Assembly (NCBI GenBank): GCA_017380975.1 | Contig: JAFOCX010000106.1 | Coordinates: forward strand, 1-10,726 | From: Lachnospiraceae bacterium | GTDB lineage: Bacteria; Bacillota; Clostridia; Lachnospirales; Lachnospiraceae | Direction: 5' to 3' | DNA: 10,726 bases | Shown: piece by piece, positions 1-7,035 of the stretch | Layout of the letters: every line of letters begins with the position of its first letter | How positions within the stretch are numbered: the stretch's first letter is position 1 | Position numbers and translations under genes: made by a program | The notes under the pieces: model-generated | Seen by the model: only the letters and a program-made list of their open reading frames with translations | Database searches by the model: none | Told to the model about the DNA's origin: nothing

Positions 1-4
1 ACTT

Positions 5-13
5 CTTCCTCCG
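5..13 (-). promoter_or_regulatory. Ribosome binding site of a gene starting just beyond the left edge
   Basis: On the minus strand this reads CACGGAGGAAGAAGT up to the window edge, with GGAGGA at 7-12. At this spacing a start codon would fall at or immediately outside position 1. No part of the coding region itself is visible, so the gene cannot be identified. The long AT-rich leader behind it (about 150 bases if the weak promoter near 162-191 is real) is consistent with a leftward gene. Confidence 0.5.
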
Positions 14-265
14 TGTTAATTAGTTAAGAAGAATTAAATTTTCGTAAATTAAAAACATTATTTTAAAATATGCAAGTTTTATTCATTATCTTTTTGCAAT
101 CAATATTTCTTTTTTAGTAGCAATTTATCAACATTTTTTTCACCCAAACCATTCAACCACTATCATATAAGTTGATTTTCAAGCATTTGAAGGCCTTTAC
201 CTTATAACAACGCTTCGAATTCGATAGAGCATAGGTAATTGAACAATCGTTGAAATTAGCCTTCG

Positions 266-310
266 AAAAATAAAAAATCGCCTTCGCAAAAAACATTTTT
301 GCAAAGGCGA
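266..310 (-). terminator. Rho-independent terminator, leftward, with no gene directly upstream
   Basis: On the minus strand a 15-pair stem (positions 296-310 with 278-292, one G-U pair, 3-base loop) is followed by TTTTTTATTTTT. It lies about 100 bases beyond the lipoprotein gene's own terminator at 413-464, and no open reading frame lies between them. It may be a backup terminator or the 3' end of a small RNA. On the plus strand the hairpin is not followed by a T run, so the leftward reading is preferred. Confidence 0.75.
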
Positions 311-412
311 ATTCCGATTTCTTCTTCAAGTGTTAGACAATACTTTTTAAATTCTTGAAGAAACATTTATCAAAGAAATAGTTTTAGTTTATACTGGTAG
401 CATCAGTACGAA

Positions 413-464
413 TAAAAAAAACATCGGCACTCTTAACATCAGAAGATGAATGAGAATGCCGATG
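413..464 (-). terminator. Rho-independent terminator of the thioredoxin-like lipoprotein gene
   Basis: The minus strand forms a 12-pair stem (453-464 with 422-433, including one G-U pair) followed by a run of T (complement of the A run at 413-420). It begins about 20 bases after the stop codon of the gene ending at 484, which is a normal terminator distance. Confidence 0.85.
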
Positions 465-483
465 GAAACAAAGTGATGAATCT

Positions 484-993
484 TTATTTCTTCAACTGTT
501 CTTCTACGAACTTAATCATTTCCTTTCCGCGAAGGTCACGCTTCACGACCTTTCCATCAGGAGCAAACAACATAATTTGTGGAATACCGCTGACACCATA
601 AATCTTGGCTGGATCTTCCTTATTTGTACCCGGGATGAAAATCTGCGGATACTCTATGCCCTCACTTGCCATAGCCGCCCCGTTCTCACAAGCGGAGCAT
701 ACTGCGGATTCTAATTCCTGCGCATTTGTTCCTTCCAACTCCGTCACAACAATCCCCGGTTCATCAAAAAACGACTTCACACCTTCACTGAACACATGAT
801 TGTAGGACTGTTTTTCGTTTTCCTCGCTATAAATAATATATATCTTTGTTTCATCCGGTTCCATAGATTCCGTTCGATTTTCTTCAGAACCCACAGAAAC
901 CGATTCTGTTTTTTCATTCATGCTGCCTGCACTGCATGCTGACAATCCCAGGCATAATACGATCGGAAGAATTAAACTGATCTTTAATTTCAT
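484..993 (-). CDS. Thioredoxin-fold-like lipoprotein, TlpA-type C-terminal half
   Basis: A 169-residue secreted lipoprotein. Seen: a positively charged start (MKLK), a hydrophobic signal segment and a lipobox LSAC with the lipidated Cys at residue 20, then a polar Ser/Glu/Thr-rich linker to about residue 48. Residues 50-169 resemble the thioredoxin/TlpA fold: a first strand (KIYIIYS), a YPQIFIPG strand, YGVSGIP with the expected cis-proline (Pro138), then APDGKVV and LRGKEM ending in a helix. The redox CxxC expected just after the first strand is absent; the only CxxC (CSAC, residues 99-102) comes about 45 residues later. It may therefore be a non-redox or atypical member. The start at 993 was chosen over an upstream ATG at 1038 because a sigma-A promoter (1029-1057) overlaps that ATG and a GGGGAAAG site precedes 993. 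Family assignment is moderate and the substrate is unknown. Confidence 0.7.
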   Translation of the reverse strand: MKLKISLILPIVLCLGLSACSAGSMNEKTESVSVGSEENRTESMEPDETKIYIIYSEENEKQSYNHVFSEGVKSFFDEPGIVVTELEGTNAQELESAVCSACENGAAMASEGIEYPQIFIPGTNKEDPAKIYGVSGIPQIMLFAPDGKVVKRDLRGKEMIKFVEEQLKK

Positions 994-1028
994 TTTTCTG
1001 TTCTTTCCCCATTTTTGTTTCTTCACAC

Positions 1029-1057
1029 AGAATAGCATCGGCGGAATATCTTGTCAA
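1029..1057 (-). promoter_or_regulatory. Sigma-A promoter of the thioredoxin-like lipoprotein gene
   Basis: On the minus strand TTGACA (1052-1057) and TATTCT (1029-1034) are separated by exactly 17 bases. Transcription would begin near 1022, giving a leader of about 30 bases before the ATG at 993. This placement rules out the upstream ATG at 1038 as the start. Confidence 0.8.
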
Positions 1058-1097
1058 GATAGGATGAAATGTATCAAAAAACACGACAAATGCCGTT

Positions 1098-1125
1098 TTG
1101 TTTTGCATTGGTATCATTATATAAT
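1098..1125 (+). promoter_or_regulatory. Sigma-A promoter of the purine-nucleoside phosphorylase gene
   Basis: A perfect -10 TATAAT (1120-1125) is preceded by TTGTTT (1098-1103) with a 16-base spacer. The predicted start near 1132 leaves a leader of about 45 bases to the ATG at 1179. The region around the start carries the palindrome TTACGTAA (1129-1136) within TTGTTTACGTAACAA, which could be an operator. It resembles a CcpA cre site with one base missing, so that reading is weak. Confidence 0.65.
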
Positions 1126-1178
1126 TGTTTACGTAACAAGGCACATCGTGCTTTGAATTATATAGGAGGTGCATGATT

Positions 1179-1991
1179 ATGTACAAAAAAATTGATGCGG
1201 CATGCGAGTATATCAGATCCAAATTTGATAAAAAAATTGATATCGCAATCGTATTAGGCTCCGGACTCGGTCCGTTAGCTGATGAAATCGAAAATCCACT
1301 CGAACTCGACTATGCGGATATTCCTTATTTCCCTGTTCCGACATTAGCAGGACATGCAGGAAAATTAATCATCGGAACAATCGGTGACAAAACGGTTGTA
1401 GCAATGAAAGGTCGTTTCCATTATTATGAAGGACATGATATGGAAATCGTTCAGCTGGGTATTCGTGTATTCCAGAGATTAGGCATCGAAAAAGTAATCC
1501 TGACAAATGCATGCGGCGGTATCCGTGAAGATTTAGTTCCGGGATCCATCATGATCATCCGAGACCATATCGGTCTTTTCTGCCCGTCCGTTTTAAGAGG
1601 CGAGAACTATGATGAATTCGGACCAAGATTCAAGGATATGACAGAAGTATACAGCAAAGCTGCCGGCAATGTTGCTCGTAAAGTTGCTGCAGAAAACGGC
1701 ATCGAGATCACAGATGGCGTGTATGCATACTTCCCGGGTCCAATGTATGAATCTCCGGCTGAGATCCTGGCTTATCGTGCACTCGGTGCAGATGCAGTCG
1801 GTATGTCTACAGTACCGGAAGCAATTGCAGCAAGACATGGCGGACAGACTACACTCGGAATTTCCCTGATCACTAACAGAGCTGCTGGTTTAGGAAATGC
1901 GGAATTAAGTCACGCAGAAGTCGTAGAGATTGCTAACAAAGCAGAAAAGAACCTTGTTACTTTAGTAAAAGGCGTTATCACACAGTGGTAA
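1179..1991 (+). CDS. punA: Purine-nucleoside phosphorylase, trimeric (6-oxopurine) type
   Basis: Catalyses phosphorolysis of purine (deoxy)nucleosides to free base and (deoxy)ribose-1-phosphate in the cytoplasm. The 270 residues fit the trimeric class. Visible landmarks, compared with human PNP: phosphate-binding Ser28 in GSGLG, His59 in LAGHAGK, Arg79/His81/Tyr83 in GRFHYYEGH, TNACGG (109-114), Glu191 in GPMYESPAE, Met209-Ser210 in VGMSTVPE, and Asn233 in SLITNRAAG. The Glu/Asn pair is the base-recognition signature for 6-oxopurines (guanine, hypoxanthine). An ATG at 1173 also opens the frame, but AGGAGG at 1164-1169 lies only 3 bases from it and 9 from the ATG at 1179, so 1179 is preferred. 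It converges on a nucleoside-type ABC transporter operon, matching a salvage role. The gene is complete and I see no defect. Confidence 0.95.
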   Translation: MYKKIDAACEYIRSKFDKKIDIAIVLGSGLGPLADEIENPLELDYADIPYFPVPTLAGHAGKLIIGTIGDKTVVAMKGRFHYYEGHDMEIVQLGIRVFQRLGIEKVILTNACGGIREDLVPGSIMIIRDHIGLFCPSVLRGENYDEFGPRFKDMTEVYSKAAGNVARKVAAENGIEITDGVYAYFPGPMYESPAEILAYRALGADAVGMSTVPEAIAARHGGQTTLGISLITNRAAGLGNAELSHAEVVEIANKAEKNLVTLVKGVITQW

Positions 1992-2010
1992 TCTCTTTTT
2001 ACAATAAAAG

Positions 2011-2047
2011 AACTCCCATCAAAGGAATCCTTTGATGGGAGTTTTTT
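2011..2047. terminator. Bidirectional terminator between punA and the nup operon
   Basis: A perfect 15-pair stem (2011-2025 with 2029-2043) has a 3-base loop. On the plus strand it runs into GTTTTTTATT, terminating punA 20 bases after its stop. On the minus strand it runs into CTTTTATTG, about 26 bases after the stop of the last nup permease. One hairpin thus serves both convergent transcription units, with the rightward U tract being the stronger. Confidence 0.9.
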
Positions 2048-2072
2048 ATTATCAACTTAATGACATTGCTGA

Positions 2073-3002
2073 TTAGTGGCCGCCTTTTGCAACCTTTCTT
2101 GCATGGCTTGTACGGATAATACCGATCACAACTACCGCAAGCATTGTGGATGCGTACGGGATCATCTCGATAAACTCAGACGGGAACTTGGAACCACTCT
2201 TAAGAGATGTTGCAAGAGCATCTGTGAAACCGAAGAAGATCGCTACGATACCTGCACCTGCCGGGTTTGCGGATGCGATATTACTTGTGGAAAGACCGAT
2301 GTAACCACGGCCGTTGATCATACCCTTCATGAAGAAGCTTACCCAGCCCATGGACATAAATGCACCTGCAAGGCCGCAAAGTACGCCGGAGATCAGGAAA
2401 GAGATATAACCAATGTTTCTAACGCTGATACCTACAGAGGATGCAGCTGTCGGGTTCTCACCTACTGCTCTTAAGCGGAGGCCGAGTCTTGTTCTCTTAA
2501 GGAAGAACCAAACTGCCCAGATACTGAAGAATGCAACGTATGTTAAAAGGTTGTGTCCGGAAAGCATCGGACCGATTACCGGAATACTGTCAAGTACCGG
2601 GATTGTGATAGACGGAATTGTGTATGCCTTAATCGCAGCGGAAGTTGTAGCCTTCTCACCTGTTAAGAGATACATTACAAATACAGTACCGCCTGCTGCT
2701 GCAAGGTTTGTAGCGATACAGGTAAGGTACAGGTCTGTTTTACCGGAGATACTTGCAAACGCGATCACACCGCCGGTAAGAACACCAAATAAGACAGCTG
2801 CTGCTAAACCGATCCATAAGTTTCCTGTCATACCGGAAACAACAACACCTGCAAGTGCAGCTACAAGCATCATACCCTCTAAAGCCATGTTCATCATTCC
2901 TGCTTTAGCACTAATAACGGCTGCGAGACCAGCATAGATCAGAGGGGTTGATAAACGTAATACTGAGAAACCAAAGTTTCCAATCCAATCCATTGTAGAC
3001 AT
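2073..3002 (-). CDS. nupQ: Nucleoside ABC transporter permease (NupQ/RnsD-like)
   Basis: Second membrane subunit of a BMP-type nucleoside importer; with the neighbouring permease it would form the channel energised by the double ATPase. The 309-residue protein is hydrophobic throughout, with about eight to ten membrane segments expected. It has the conserved N-terminal NMALEGMML stretch (about 38-46) that matches the 'N-x-x-x-EGMML' signature of the RbsC/BPD_transp_2 permease family, and the typical RAVGENPTAASSVGI cytoplasmic loop that contacts the ATPase. The start is supported by AGAGGAG about 8 bases upstream. It follows the other permease gene by 15 bases and is last in the operon, followed by the shared terminator. 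B. subtilis nupNOPQ and streptococcal rns operons have the same order. Transport specificity is inferred from family and context. Confidence 0.9.
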   Translation of the reverse strand: MSTMDWIGNFGFSVLRLSTPLIYAGLAAVISAKAGMMNMALEGMMLVAALAGVVVSGMTGNLWIGLAAAVLFGVLTGGVIAFASISGKTDLYLTCIATNLAAAGGTVFVMYLLTGEKATTSAAIKAYTIPSITIPVLDSIPVIGPMLSGHNLLTYVAFFSIWAVWFFLKRTRLGLRLRAVGENPTAASSVGISVRNIGYISFLISGVLCGLAGAFMSMGWVSFFMKGMINGRGYIGLSTSNIASANPAGAGIVAIFFGFTDALATSLKSGSKFPSEFIEMIPYASTMLAVVVIGIIRTSHARKVAKGGH

Positions 3003-3017
3003 ATAATCTCTCCTCTC

Positions 3018-4118
3018 TTATGCTGTTTTCTGAGCTGCCTTCTCTTTTGCAGCCAGATCCTCTGCAGCAGCTTTGTAGATGAGTTTCTTCTTGTAGTTAC
3101 CCATGAACTCTTCCGCTGCTACCATAAGGATAACGATACCCTGAATGATTGTAATGAACTCGATCGGGATATCACCCTTGGAGTTAACTACGTCAGCACC
3201 GATACGGATATATGCAAGAAGGAGCGCTGCTACCGGAACGAGGAGCGGGTTCTTTCTGGCAAGAACGGCTACCATAAGACCGTCGAAACCATGCTGTGTG
3301 CTTGCTGTCCACTGGAAACGGTCATAGTTGCCAAGGATCTCAACAGTACCGCCGATACCTGCAAGAGCACCACCAATAAGCTGTGCGCCGATGATTGTAC
3401 CCATCATGTTGATACCGGAAGCTTTTGCGAACTGCGGGTTGTTACCAACCACACGCATCTTGTAACCAAATACCATCTTATAGAAAAGAAGGGCTACAAG
3501 GATAACTGCGATCACTGCAACGAAGAAACCTGCCTGAACTCTCATTTTTCCGAAGATGCCCGGGAACTTGATCACTTCCGGAAGCGGTAAGGAACCAAGG
3601 AAACCGATGGAGCTGTCTCTCATGAAATATTTCAGGAGATAGATTGCAAGGAATACAAGAATATTGTTCAGCATAAGGGATGCTACTACGATATTCGCAT
3701 TGAATTTTGCTTCCATAACAGCCGGAATGGAGGAAATGAAAGCACCTACGCCTGCGCCTACTGCAAACAGAACGAGGATCGCAACCGGACCCGGAAGGGA
3801 ATCGCCGATCTGCAGAGCTACTAAGGAGATCACGCAGCCGGAGATCATGAAGATACCTTCACCGGAAAGGTTGAATTTGTTTACCGCATACATAAAGCAC
3901 ATGCAGAGACCTGTGAATGTAAACGGGATAGCCAGGTTGATAATACTACCGATACGTCTTGGAGAAGAGAACGGTCCTAATACGAACTGCTGGATAATAT
4001 AAACAGGATCATCACTGATGACAAACAGAGTGATCAGTGCAACTGCGTAAGCAATTGCTACCGCTGTAATGATACGAACCAATTCAACGGTAAATTCTAC
4101 TTTACTGGTTTTATTCAT
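3018..4118 (-). CDS. nupP: Nucleoside ABC transporter permease (NupP/RnsC-like)
   Basis: First membrane subunit of the importer, 366 residues. A short polar N-terminus leads into a membrane segment at about 12-35, followed by a GPFSSPRRIGSIINLAIPFTFTGL region and the family motif FNLSGEGIFM (82-91), equivalent to the 'N-x-GGEG' element of RbsC-type permeases. The ATPase-contact loop RVVGNNPQFAKASGIN is present. The C-terminus ends in a charged Ala/Lys-rich cytoplasmic tail of about 25 residues. Its ATG overlaps the ATPase stop codon in an ATGA (4115-4118), and its binding site GGAGGG (4125-4130) lies inside the ATPase gene, so the two are translationally coupled. NupP-type subunits are usually longer than NupQ-type, as here. 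Confidence 0.9.
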   Translation of the reverse strand: MNKTSKVEFTVELVRIITAVAIAYAVALITLFVISDDPVYIIQQFVLGPFSSPRRIGSIINLAIPFTFTGLCMCFMYAVNKFNLSGEGIFMISGCVISLVALQIGDSLPGPVAILVLFAVGAGVGAFISSIPAVMEAKFNANIVVASLMLNNILVFLAIYLLKYFMRDSSIGFLGSLPLPEVIKFPGIFGKMRVQAGFFVAVIAVILVALLFYKMVFGYKMRVVGNNPQFAKASGINMMGTIIGAQLIGGALAGIGGTVEILGNYDRFQWTASTQHGFDGLMVAVLARKNPLLVPVAALLLAYIRIGADVVNSKGDIPIEFITIIQGIVILMVAAEEFMGNYKKKLIYKAAAEDLAAKEKAAQKTA

Positions 4119-5665
4119 AACAGACCCTCCATATCCTTTTCTGTCATTGTCTTAAGTCCAAGCATGTACTCACCAAGCTCAGCTTCGGATACTTCACTTG
4201 CTTTCGGGAATACTGCAACGATCTTACCTTTACGCATTACGAAAAGTTTATCGGAGCAACCAAGAACTTCGTTTAAGTCAGCAGAAATAAGAAGAGTTGC
4301 TGTTCCTTCTTCTCTGGATTTTCTTACGATCGCTTTTCGGATCATCTCAGCAGCACCAACGTCGATACCACGTGTCGGCTGGTTTGCGATAATGAAGTTG
4401 CCGCCGGTTGTGAACTCACGGGCAACTACTACCTTCTGGATGTTACCGCCGGAAAGATAACGGACTGCCTGTTTCTTGTTGTCGCAGGCAATCTGGAATT
4501 CTTTGATATACTCATCAGCAACGTTCTCAATATATTTCTTATTGATGAACATGCCTTTCTTGTAACCCGGTTTGAAATAACGGTCGGAAATGATGTTGTC
4601 GCAGATGGACATCTCGCCTGCAGCACCGTGGATCATACGATCCTCCGGGATAAGAGCCATACCCATCTGACGGATCTCAAATACGGACTTGCCCTCGATG
4701 GACTGGCCGTTCAGCTCAACCGTACCGGAAGCGAAGCCGTCCATACCGGAAAGTACGTCGGAAAGTTCACTCTGACCATTGCCCTCAACGCCTGCGATAC
4801 CGATAACTTCACCGGCTCTGATGTTGAAGGAAAGACCGTCAAGAACTCTCTTGCCGTCTGCATTGATCTTAACAAGATCTTTTACCTTGATGATCGCATC
4901 ACCCGGTGTCGGATCTTCTTTTTCAAACTGTAATACTACGTCACGGCCTACCATGAGACGGGAGATATCTGCCTCGCTCATATCGGAAAGATCGTAGCTG
5001 CCTAAGCAGTTGCCGCGGCGAAGGATCGTGATTCTGGAACAGATTCTCTTAACCTCTTCAAGTTTATGGGAAATGAAGATGAAGGAATGTCCGTCATCAC
5101 GGAGACGAAGAAGCTGCTCGAAGAGCTCATCTGTCTCCTGCGGTGTTAATACCGCTGTCGGCTCGTCCATGATGATGATCTTGGCACCTTTGATCAGTAC
5201 CTTCATGATCTCAACTTTCTGTTTCTGACCTACAGACAGATCGGAGATCTTTGCTAACGGATCTACATGGAAGTTATATTTCTCAGATACTTCTCTTGTC
5301 ATTTCAACTGCTTTGTCGAAATCAAAGAGACCGTTCTTCATCGGCTCGATACCAAGAAGTACGTTTTCTGCTACTGTTAAAGACGGAACCTGCATGAAGT
5401 GCTGGTGTACCATACCAATACCTTTGCCGATCGCATCCAGTGTATTCTTGATGTTCGCGTCTTCGCCATAGAGAAGAACTTTACCGGTCTGCGGTTTCTC
5501 AAGACCGAAAAGAACTTTCATAAGAGTGGTTTTTCCGGCTCCGTTCTCACCTGCAAGAGCAAGGATCTCTCCCTCATTGAGCCAGAATGTAACATCTTTG
5601 TTGGCAACAAAACCATTATCATAGATCTTGGTAATGTTTTCCATTCTAAGAATTTCCTTGGCCAT
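4115..5665 (-). CDS. nupO: Nucleoside ABC transporter ATPase, two nucleotide-binding domains (NupO/RnsA-like)
   Basis: Energises nucleoside import. The 516 residues contain two fused ABC domains. Domain 1 is canonical: Walker A GENGAGKTT (39-47), Q-loop VHQHF (86-90), signature LSVGQ (143-147), Walker B IIIMDE (163-168) and H-loop His200. Domain 2 is degenerate: GVEGNGQSE (292-300) lacks the GKT/GKS lysine, Walker B reads FIIANQ (424-429) with Asn-Gln in place of Asp-Glu, and the switch His is replaced (ISADLNE, 460-466), while the signature LSGGN (404-408) is intact. This asymmetry is known in RbsA/BMP-type double ATPases, so it is not a sign of decay. GGAGG lies 7 bases before the ATG. It overlaps the next gene by four bases, consistent with operon coupling. 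Specificity is inferred from its neighbours. Confidence 0.92.
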   Translation of the reverse strand: MAKEILRMENITKIYDNGFVANKDVTFWLNEGEILALAGENGAGKTTLMKVLFGLEKPQTGKVLLYGEDANIKNTLDAIGKGIGMVHQHFMQVPSLTVAENVLLGIEPMKNGLFDFDKAVEMTREVSEKYNFHVDPLAKISDLSVGQKQKVEIMKVLIKGAKIIIMDEPTAVLTPQETDELFEQLLRLRDDGHSFIFISHKLEEVKRICSRITILRRGNCLGSYDLSDMSEADISRLMVGRDVVLQFEKEDPTPGDAIIKVKDLVKINADGKRVLDGLSFNIRAGEVIGIAGVEGNGQSELSDVLSGMDGFASGTVELNGQSIEGKSVFEIRQMGMALIPEDRMIHGAAGEMSICDNIISDRYFKPGYKKGMFINKKYIENVADEYIKEFQIACDNKKQAVRYLSGGNIQKVVVAREFTTGGNFIIANQPTRGIDVGAAEMIRKAIVRKSREEGTATLLISADLNEVLGCSDKLFVMRKGKIVAVFPKASEVSEAELGEYMLGLKTMTEKDMEGLL

Positions 5666-5690
5666 ACCTTTCCCTCCTACCTATACGATA

Positions 5691-5719
5691 TCAGCAGGAT
5701 TAACAAGTAATCCTGCTGA
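5691..5719 (-). other. Intercistronic hairpin without U tract, between binding protein and ATPase genes
   Basis: A perfect 12-pair stem (TCAGCAGGATTA with TAATCCTGCTGA, loop of 5) lies in the 87-base gap after the lipoprotein gene. On the minus strand it is followed by ATATCG rather than T residues, so it is not a standard terminator. Hairpins at this position in binding-protein transporter operons often protect the upstream message from 3' exonucleases and so raise binding protein over membrane subunits; that role here is inferred. On the plus strand a T run does follow, but about 15 bases away and with no gene upstream. Confidence 0.7.
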
Positions 5720-5752
5720 CATAAAAATCATTTTTTTCAAACAATCCAGTTA

Positions 5753-6919
5753 TTACGGAGCTACAGCACCAAGGAATGCCTGGTATTCAGCCTCTTCTGC
5801 GAAATCGAAGTAAGATTTTACTGTCATCTCACCGGAAAGGATCTTTGCATTTGTCTCAGCCATTTTTTCTCTAACTTCTGCCGGAACATTTGCCTGGAAG
5901 AACTCGTTGTCTACATAACCAACAGCTGCCTCTTTTAAGCCAAGTGTTGTAACTTTCTTCCACTGAGCTTCGCCAGCTTCTTCGCTGTGGAAGAATGCAA
6001 CGAGGGAGTTACCAACTTCTTTTAACATGGATGTAACAATAACATCAGCGATTTCCGGGTTCTCGGAATCTTTGTAGTATGCGTACTGGTCGGAGTCAAC
6101 ACCGATTGCCCATGTACCAAGCTCCTGACATGCCTCGAAGAGACCTGCACCGGAACCACCAGCTACCTGGTAGAATACGTCAGCTTTCTTATCTCTAGCC
6201 TGGGATAAGCAAAGTTCTTTCATCTTAGCCGGCTCTGTCCAGGAACCTACTGTACCTTTGATAACTTTGATCTCCGGATCATAGTCAACAGCACCCTGTA
6301 CGAAACCTGTTACGAAGTCCTCGATAACCGGGTTGTCCATACCTACGTTAACAGCGATAACGCCTGTCTCGGAAAGACCAGCAGCCATCTGACCTACCAT
6401 GTAGGAACCTTCGTTCTGAGCGTAAAGGATATAAGCTACGTTCTCCGGGATAAGCTCCTCATCGAGGGAGTCATCGTAGATAACGAACTTGTTGTCCGGA
6501 TACTCACCAGCAAGTTTTAACATAATGTCTGTGAATGTGGAACCACCAACTACATACTTGTAACCTTCGTCAAGAACGTCGAGGATCGCATCTTCCCATT
6601 TATCAGACTTTGTTGCGTCACCAACTTCGATTGTCTTAGCATCCCAGCCTTCGCCTCTTAAAACTGCCATACCGGACTCTGCGGAGTCAGAGAAGGATTT
6701 GTCACCAAGGTTACCTACAACGTGACAGATTGTCTTGTCAAGGTCTGCTGCCTCAGTTTTTGCTGCTTCTGTTGCTGCCGGAGCTGCCGGAGCCTCTGTT
6801 GCTTTTGCTTCTTCTTTAGCTGCTGCTGTTGTTGCTGCAGTCTCGCCGCCGCCACAAGCTGTGAGGGAAAGTGCCATTGCACCTGCAAGAGCTACGCTTA
6901 CTAATTTTTTAAGTTTCAT
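5753..6919 (-). CDS. nupN: BMP-family nucleoside-binding lipoprotein of the ABC importer (NupN/RnsB-like)
   Basis: Extracytoplasmic substrate-binding subunit anchored on the outer face of the membrane. The 388 residues start with a signal peptide and a lipobox LTAC whose Cys22 would be lipidated, followed by a low-complexity linker (about 23-59) of Ala, Thr, Glu, Lys and Pro, then a BMP domain. Family features: LGDKSFSDSAESG (71-83), GGSTF (125-129), YDDS (148-151), NEGSYMVGQMAAG (169-181), VAGGSGAGLFEA (252-263) and GVDSDQ (273-278). BMP proteins bind purine nucleosides such as guanosine or inosine, and the adjacent purine-nucleoside phosphorylase supports that. AAGGAGGAG gives a strong ribosome binding site. 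It is first in the operon and separated from the ATPase by a stable hairpin. The precise ligand cannot be read from sequence. Confidence 0.93.
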   Translation of the reverse strand: MKLKKLVSVALAGAMALSLTACGGGETAATTAAAKEEAKATEAPAAPAATEAAKTEAADLDKTICHVVGNLGDKSFSDSAESGMAVLRGEGWDAKTIEVGDATKSDKWEDAILDVLDEGYKYVVGGSTFTDIMLKLAGEYPDNKFVIYDDSLDEELIPENVAYILYAQNEGSYMVGQMAAGLSETGVIAVNVGMDNPVIEDFVTGFVQGAVDYDPEIKVIKGTVGSWTEPAKMKELCLSQARDKKADVFYQVAGGSGAGLFEACQELGTWAIGVDSDQYAYYKDSENPEIADVIVTSMLKEVGNSLVAFFHSEEAGEAQWKKVTTLGLKEAAVGYVDNEFFQANVPAEVREKMAETNAKILSGEMTVKSYFDFAEEAEYQAFLGAVAP

Positions 6920-7004
6920 ATTTCTCCTCCTTAAGTTTTTTATAATGAAACTAATCCCCTTAGGGACTCGCTTTCGCGCACTTTTATCAAATGATTACCA
7001 AAAC

Positions 7005-7035
7005 ATTATAACACATTTTTCACCTAATGTGTTAA
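7005..7035 (-). promoter_or_regulatory. Promoter of the nup operon with overlapping inverted repeat
   Basis: On the minus strand a consensus extended -10, TGTTATAAT (TATAAT at 7005-7010), lies inside the end of the MATE gene. The best -35 is TTAACA (7030-7035) with a long 19-base spacer, so the extended -10 may carry recognition. An inverted repeat AACACATT-N8-AATGTGTT (7010-7033) covers the spacer and would suit a repressor or activator. It also spans the MATE stop codon and could act as a weak terminator hairpin. Transcription would begin near 6998, giving a leader of about 78 bases containing small GC-rich hairpins (6961-6985) but nothing I recognise as a riboswitch. Confidence 0.6.

Larger units (their letters stand above)
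1..413. other. AT-rich intergenic region with no gene
   Basis: No open reading frame with a credible ribosome binding site lies here on either strand. The stretch is strongly AT-rich. It contains a minus-strand ribosome binding site at the left edge, a weak candidate minus-strand promoter (TTCAAA at 186-191, TATGAT at 162-167, 18-base spacer), a 10-base palindrome TCGAATTCGA at 215-224, a terminator at 266-310, and a 9-base inverted repeat (322-330 with 354-362). The layout suggests the leader of a leftward gene outside the window plus the downstream region of the leftward lipoprotein gene. The promoter call is weak because the -35 box matches consensus at only four of six positions. Confidence 0.6.

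Noticed and set aside
914..1222. Minus-strand frame of 102 codons across the punA/lipoprotein gap
   Set aside because: It overlaps the lipoprotein gene, both promoters and the start of punA, with no ribosome binding site and no recognisable protein features.
2413..2937. Plus-strand frame of 174 codons
   Set aside because: It lies wholly antisense to the well-supported nupQ permease gene and has no binding site; composition is a shadow of the hydrophobic gene.
4115..5665. Decay of the second ATPase domain
   Set aside because: Missing Walker A lysine and altered Walker B look like damage, but this asymmetry is typical of double ATPases of the RbsA/BMP type and the frame is intact.
6920..6998. 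Purine riboswitch in the nup leader
   Set aside because: Sought because of the purine context, but the leader lacks the conserved three-way junction core of the purine aptamer and has no terminator; only small hairpins are visible.
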